A stretch of 8,479 nt of DNA, from contig CAJWRP010000065.1 in NCBI GenBank assembly GCA_913046025.1, positions 1 through 8,479 of the forward strand, given 5' to 3'. This DNA is from an uncultured Chloroflexota bacterium (lineage in GTDB: Bacteria; Chloroflexota; Dehalococcoidia; SAR202; UBA11138). The notes beneath the pieces were generated by a model. That model saw nothing but the letters and a program-made list of their open reading frames with translations. It did not search any database and was not told where the DNA came from. Shown piece after piece: positions 5,731-8,479 of the stretch (positions are counted from its first letter, which is position 1; every line of letters starts with the position of its first letter). A program made the translations under genes and the position numbers.

Positions 5731-6360
5731 ATGGCAAGATATACAGATCCAGTATGCCGCCAATGCCGACGAATCGGCGAAAAGTTGTTCCTTAAGGGTG
5801 AGCGTTGTTTCACCCCTAGATGCGCGATTGAAAAGCGCCGTCGCCCTCCGGGGAATACAACTCCCCGACGACGACGATCGTCTGACTGGGCGTTGCAACT
5901 TCGTGAGAAGCAGAAGGCACGATTCACGTACGGTGTTTTGGAGCGACAGTTCAGAAATTACTTTGATATGGCGCGAGAACGTTCTGGAGTTACAGGCGAT
6001 GTGCTTTTACAATTGCTTGAGACCAGACTCGATAACGTTGTATACCGGCTGGCATTCGCAGAGTCTCGCCGACAGGCGCGCCAACTAGTTAACCACGGTC
6101 ACTTCACGGTGAACGGGCGTCGCATGGATATCCCGTCTTACCTCGTTAAAGAGGGAGATGTCGTAGAGTGGAAAGCAGTTAACGGCAGCGTGCCTGAATT
6201 CATTCAAACGCTTACCGAAGGACTGCCCAAGCGGCCAGTTCCGATTTGGCTAAGACTCGACACGGCTAATCTCAAAGGTGAGGTTGCATCGATGCCGGAT
6301 TTGTCCGATATCGAAACAGGGATCGAGTCCCGATTGATTGTCGAATTCTATTCCAAGTAA
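5731..6360 (+). CDS. rpsD: 30S ribosomal protein S4, zinc-binding form
   Basis: S4 is a primary 16S rRNA-binding protein that starts small-subunit assembly and helps decoding accuracy. In some bacteria it also represses its own operon. The 209-residue product starts with the conserved MARYTDPVCRQCRR and keeps four cysteines (C9, C12, C26, C31), the zinc-binding type rather than the cysteine-free type. The S4 RNA-binding domain lies at about 98-160 (RLDNVVYRLAFAESRRQARQ, NHGHFTVNGRRMDIPSYLV), and the protein ends with the usual RLIVEFYSK. The ATG at 5731 gives the canonical N-terminus, yet the good Shine-Dalgarno sequence GGAGG (5710-5714) is 16 bases upstream, too far for normal use. It follows the membrane protein gene and precedes rpoA by 138 bases. 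Confidence 0.97.
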   Translation: MARYTDPVCRQCRRIGEKLFLKGERCFTPRCAIEKRRRPPGNTTPRRRRSSDWALQLREKQKARFTYGVLERQFRNYFDMARERSGVTGDVLLQLLETRLDNVVYRLAFAESRRQARQLVNHGHFTVNGRRMDIPSYLVKEGDVVEWKAVNGSVPEFIQTLTEGLPKRPVPIWLRLDTANLKGEVASMPDLSDIETGIESRLIVEFYSK

Positions 6361-6498
6361 TGGCCTCCTAGGTTGGCGTGTCGGCATTGCTTGGCTGTTA
6401 TCGAAGATCAGGGAGCGACCACGTAGGATCCCTTCAGTGGGCATGGCTACTATCTATTATCGATTCCTCAGTGAATGGGATGAGAGGAGATTGCCAAT

Positions 6499-7560
6499 AT
6501 GGTTCTAGAACTACAAAGGTTCGGCGGCTCAGAATTGGAAGATGAGGTAGAGGAACAAATACCTGCACCTCAGATCACGGTAATCGAGTCCGACGACAAA
6601 TACGGCAAGTTCGCCGTGGAGCCACTGGAACAGGGCTATGGTATGACGCTGGGCAACCCCCTGCGCCGCGTGCTTTACAGCTCTCTTCTGGGAACGGCTG
6701 TGACATGGGTTAAAATTGAGGGAGTACTTCACGAGTACGGAACGATTCCTCACGTCAAAGAAGAGGTATCGGAGTTCCTGCTGAATGTGAAGAGTATTCG
6801 ATTGCGCTCTAATGTCGACAGGCCTGGTAAGTTAAGGCTTGAAGTCGCAGGCGAGGGCGAGGTTAGCGCGGCCGACATAATGCGGTCTTCTGACTTTGCG
6901 GTTGTTAATCCGGAACTGCATCTAGCCACCTTGGATTCCGCAGAGGCCAAGTTATCTGTTGAGTTCAATGTTGAGCGTGGAAGTGGCTACGATGTTGCCT
7001 CTAATGGAGATGGACAGCCAATTGGTGTGCTGCCTGTAGACGCAGTCTACACGCCGATCCGTAAGGTCAACTATAAGGTTGAAAACACAAGGGTAGGGCA
7101 AAGGACCGACTTCGAACGGCTCGTAATAGAAATGTGGACCGACGGTTCTATTGATCCTATTGAGGCCTTGAGGCAAGCTGGCGACGTTCTTATGAACAAG
7201 TTCTTCATGTTCGCCAAGGTCCAGATTGAGTCTGAGGACGATTCTGGGCTGCCTCCGCTGCCACCCATAGATCCAGTGAAGTACAACGTGACGGTGGAGA
7301 GGCTTGAACTCTCTTCCCGCACACTGAACTGCCTGAAGCGCGCTGGCATCAACAAGGTTGGAGAAGTTCTGGAGATGAATAAATCAGAACTACTTCGCAT
7401 TAGAAACTTTGGTGAGAAGTCTTATAACGAACTTTTCGACCAGTTGAGAAGCATGGACCTGCTACCGGCAGACCTTGATCCCGCTAATACTGCCAGTTCA
7501 GATGACGAAGGCGGCGAGAGTGAAGCAATAGCCTCGGAAGAGCAAGGTTCAGAAGAGTAA
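6499..7560 (+). CDS. rpoA: DNA-directed RNA polymerase subunit alpha
   Basis: Two alpha subunits form the platform on which beta and beta' assemble. The 353-residue product has the N-terminal dimerisation domain (about 25-245), with the diagnostic LEQGYGMTLGNPLRRVLYSS (43-62). Within this, R57 corresponds to E. coli R45, needed for assembly. After a proline-rich linker (LPPLPPIDP, 251-259), the C-terminal domain (about 262-322) carries LELSSRTLNCLKRAGI and RNFGEKS. Residues matching the E. coli DNA-contact set R265, N268, C269, G296, K298 and S299 are present as R274, N277, C278, G305, K307 and S308, so UP-element binding should be intact. It is longer than typical (about 315-330) because of an acidic N-terminal stretch (11-20) and an Asp/Glu/Ser-rich tail (333-353). 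The start is well supported by AGAGGAG at 6483-6489. Confidence 0.98.
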   Translation: MVLELQRFGGSELEDEVEEQIPAPQITVIESDDKYGKFAVEPLEQGYGMTLGNPLRRVLYSSLLGTAVTWVKIEGVLHEYGTIPHVKEEVSEFLLNVKSIRLRSNVDRPGKLRLEVAGEGEVSAADIMRSSDFAVVNPELHLATLDSAEAKLSVEFNVERGSGYDVASNGDGQPIGVLPVDAVYTPIRKVNYKVENTRVGQRTDFERLVIEMWTDGSIDPIEALRQAGDVLMNKFFMFAKVQIESEDDSGLPPLPPIDPVKYNVTVERLELSSRTLNCLKRAGINKVGEVLEMNKSELLRIRNFGEKSYNELFDQLRSMDLLPADLDPANTASSDDEGGESEAIASEEQGSEE

Positions 7561-7636
7561 AAATAGCAAAGATGCCGATCAGAGTCGGTCAGGACTAAAG
7601 GGCCGAATACTCTGTTCAAAGACAGATGAGGGAACG

Positions 7637-7990
7637 ATGAGACATAAGATCTCAGGAAGAAAACTTAATCGACCAACGGCCCATCGCATGCATATGCTTC
7701 GTGGAATGGTTGCTGATCTGCTCCGCTATGAGTCTATTAAGACTACCGAGCCAAAGGCCAAAGAGGTCCGGCGGATGGCTGAGAAGTTCATCACTAGAGG
7801 CAAGGAGGGAAGCTTGCACAGTCGTCGACTGACGCTGGGCCTGATATCTGACGAAGCAGTAGTGAATAAGCTTTTCGACGAGTTAGCTGAACGCTACCAG
7901 GACCGTCACGGCGGTTACACTAGAGTGATTAAGCTTGGGCCTCGAAAAGGCGATGCAGCTCCTATGGCTGTGGTGGAATTAGTCTCCTAG
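7637..7990 (+). CDS. rplQ: 50S ribosomal protein L17
   Basis: L17 lies near the polypeptide exit tunnel of the large subunit. The 117-residue product is the short bacterial form. It opens MRHKISGRKLNRPTAHRMHM, has the family signature IKTTEPKAKEVRRMAEKFIT (34-53), and ends with GGYTRVIKLGPRKGDAAPMAVVELV. It follows rpoA, as is almost universal in bacteria, after a 76-base spacer. AGGGA (7629-7633) is only three bases before the ATG, slightly close but the start is fixed by the conserved N-terminus. The TAG stop at 7988-7990 is followed in the same frame, with no further stop, by truA. Confidence 0.97.
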   Translation: MRHKISGRKLNRPTAHRMHMLRGMVADLLRYESIKTTEPKAKEVRRMAEKFITRGKEGSLHSRRLTLGLISDEAVVNKLFDELAERYQDRHGGYTRVIKLGPRKGDAAPMAVVELVS

Positions 7991-8012
7991 CGCTGGGCGC
8001 AAGGAATTAGGA

Positions 8013-8028
8013 AGTGGGTTCGCCCGCT
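8013..8028 (+). other. TTCG-loop hairpin between the purine-rich site and the truA start
   Basis: AGTGGG (8013-8018) pairs with CCCGCT (8023-8028), six pairs with one G-T wobble, around a TTCG loop closed by G-C. No T-run follows, so it is not an intrinsic terminator. It lies between a Shine-Dalgarno-like stretch (AAGGAATTAGGAAG, 8001-8014) and the truA ATG at 8039. Folding would bring the two about 16 bases closer. Confidence 0.45.
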
Positions 8029-8038
8029 ACCCAACAGT

Positions 8039-8479
8039 ATGCGATTGGCAATGATAATCGAATATGAGGGAACAGCTTACTCCGGGTTTCAGTACCAGAC
8101 GAATGCCCCCTCAATCCAGGATGAACTGGAAAAAGCTATAGGTGTGCTTACTAGGGAAACGGTAAGGATAAGGAGCGCAGGCAGAACAGATGCTGGCGTG
8201 CACGCTGAGGGTCAGGTCATAGCCTTCGACACAGAGTCGAGGCTGGGCCCGCAGGAGTTCATCAGAGCGATGAATTACCACCTGCCGGACGATATTGCTA
8301 TACAGGCGGCCTATGCCGTAAGCGACGAGTTCGATCCGAGGCGAATGGCTTTAGCTCGAAGCTACAGGTATACGATCCTGAGAAGGCCGACACCTTCGCC
8401 GTTATTGAGAAGGCGCACCTGTAGAGTGACCGAAGCGCTAAACGTGCCGCTAATGAATGAAGCGGCTGGCATGTACGAG
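8039..8479 (+). CDS. truA: tRNA pseudouridine(38-40) synthase TruA (partial, 3' end outside window)
   Basis: TruA converts uridines 38-40 in the anticodon arm of many tRNAs to pseudouridine, which supports reading-frame maintenance. The window holds the first 147 codons with no stop, a little over half of a usual 240-270 residue protein. The N-terminal strand is typical (MRLAMIIEYEGTAYSGFQYQ), followed by SIQDELEKAI. The catalytic motif GRTDAGVHAEGQ (48-59) contains the nucleophile D51. Further on are FDPRRMALARSYRYTILRR (98-116), the segment with the conserved active-site tyrosine region. The frame is open back to the rplQ stop at 7988-7990 but contains no ATG, GTG or TTG before 8039, so the start is forced. 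No Shine-Dalgarno sequence lies at the usual distance. The position after rplQ is common. Confidence 0.96.
   Translation, partial: MRLAMIIEYEGTAYSGFQYQTNAPSIQDELEKAIGVLTRETVRIRSAGRTDAGVHAEGQVIAFDTESRLGPQEFIRAMNYHLPDDIAIQAAYAVSDEFDPRRMALARSYRYTILRRPTPSPLLRRRTCRVTEALNVPLMNEAAGMYE

Noticed and set aside
7575..7588. Small inverted repeat CCGA/TCGG after rpoA
   Set aside because: Four pairs only and no T-run; too weak to call a terminator.
7988..8041. Possible L17-TruA fusion by readthrough of the rplQ TAG
   Set aside because: The frames agree and no other stop intervenes, but L17 ends normally and TruA has a normal N-terminus; the shared frame has a one in three chance.

Overview
This is a bacterial housekeeping locus: the distal end of the spc ribosomal protein operon joined to the alpha operon and followed by truA. 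Every gene lies on the + strand and almost all of the window is coding. The order is rpsE (last codons only), rpmD, rplO, secY, adk, map, rpmJ, rpsM, rpsK, an unnamed membrane protein gene, rpsD, rpoA, rplQ and truA (cut off by the window end). I see no mobile element, phage gene, CRISPR array, tRNA or rRNA.

Organism: the proteins are clearly bacterial and base composition is moderate. RpoA carries acidic additions at both ends. Adk, L36 and S4 are all the zinc-binding (cysteine-containing) types, and Adk reads ASGDLFR where many bacteria have STGD. This combination, with truA directly after rplQ, would fit a Chloroflexota-type bacterium (Dehalococcoidia/SAR202-like). That placement is inference from recall of the families and would need a tree.

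Layout. 1-2217 holds the end of the spc operon (S5 tail, L30, L15, SecY), with rplO and secY overlapping by one base. 2255-3796 holds adk and map, separated by a 99-base spacer containing a weak terminator-like hairpin and a good sigma70-type promoter (TTCAAA, 17 bases, TATAAT). This spacer is the most likely place where transcription is renewed. 3849-4804 holds rpmJ, rpsM and rpsK. infA, which in many bacteria sits between map and rpmJ, is absent. 4831-5661 is a six-helix membrane protein gene inserted between rpsK and rpsD, where no gene is expected. 5731-7990 holds rpsD, rpoA and rplQ. 8039 to the end is the N-terminal half of the tRNA pseudouridine synthase TruA.

The genes work together as a growth module. 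It supplies ribosomal subunit proteins, the core subunit on which RNA polymerase assembles, the membrane channel for exported proteins, nucleotide balance (Adk), removal of the initiator methionine (Map) and tRNA anticodon-arm modification (TruA).

I found no convincing new biological system. The points most worth a second look are the membrane protein inside the alpha operon, the missing infA, and several start regions whose Shine-Dalgarno sequence lies inside or behind a possible hairpin.
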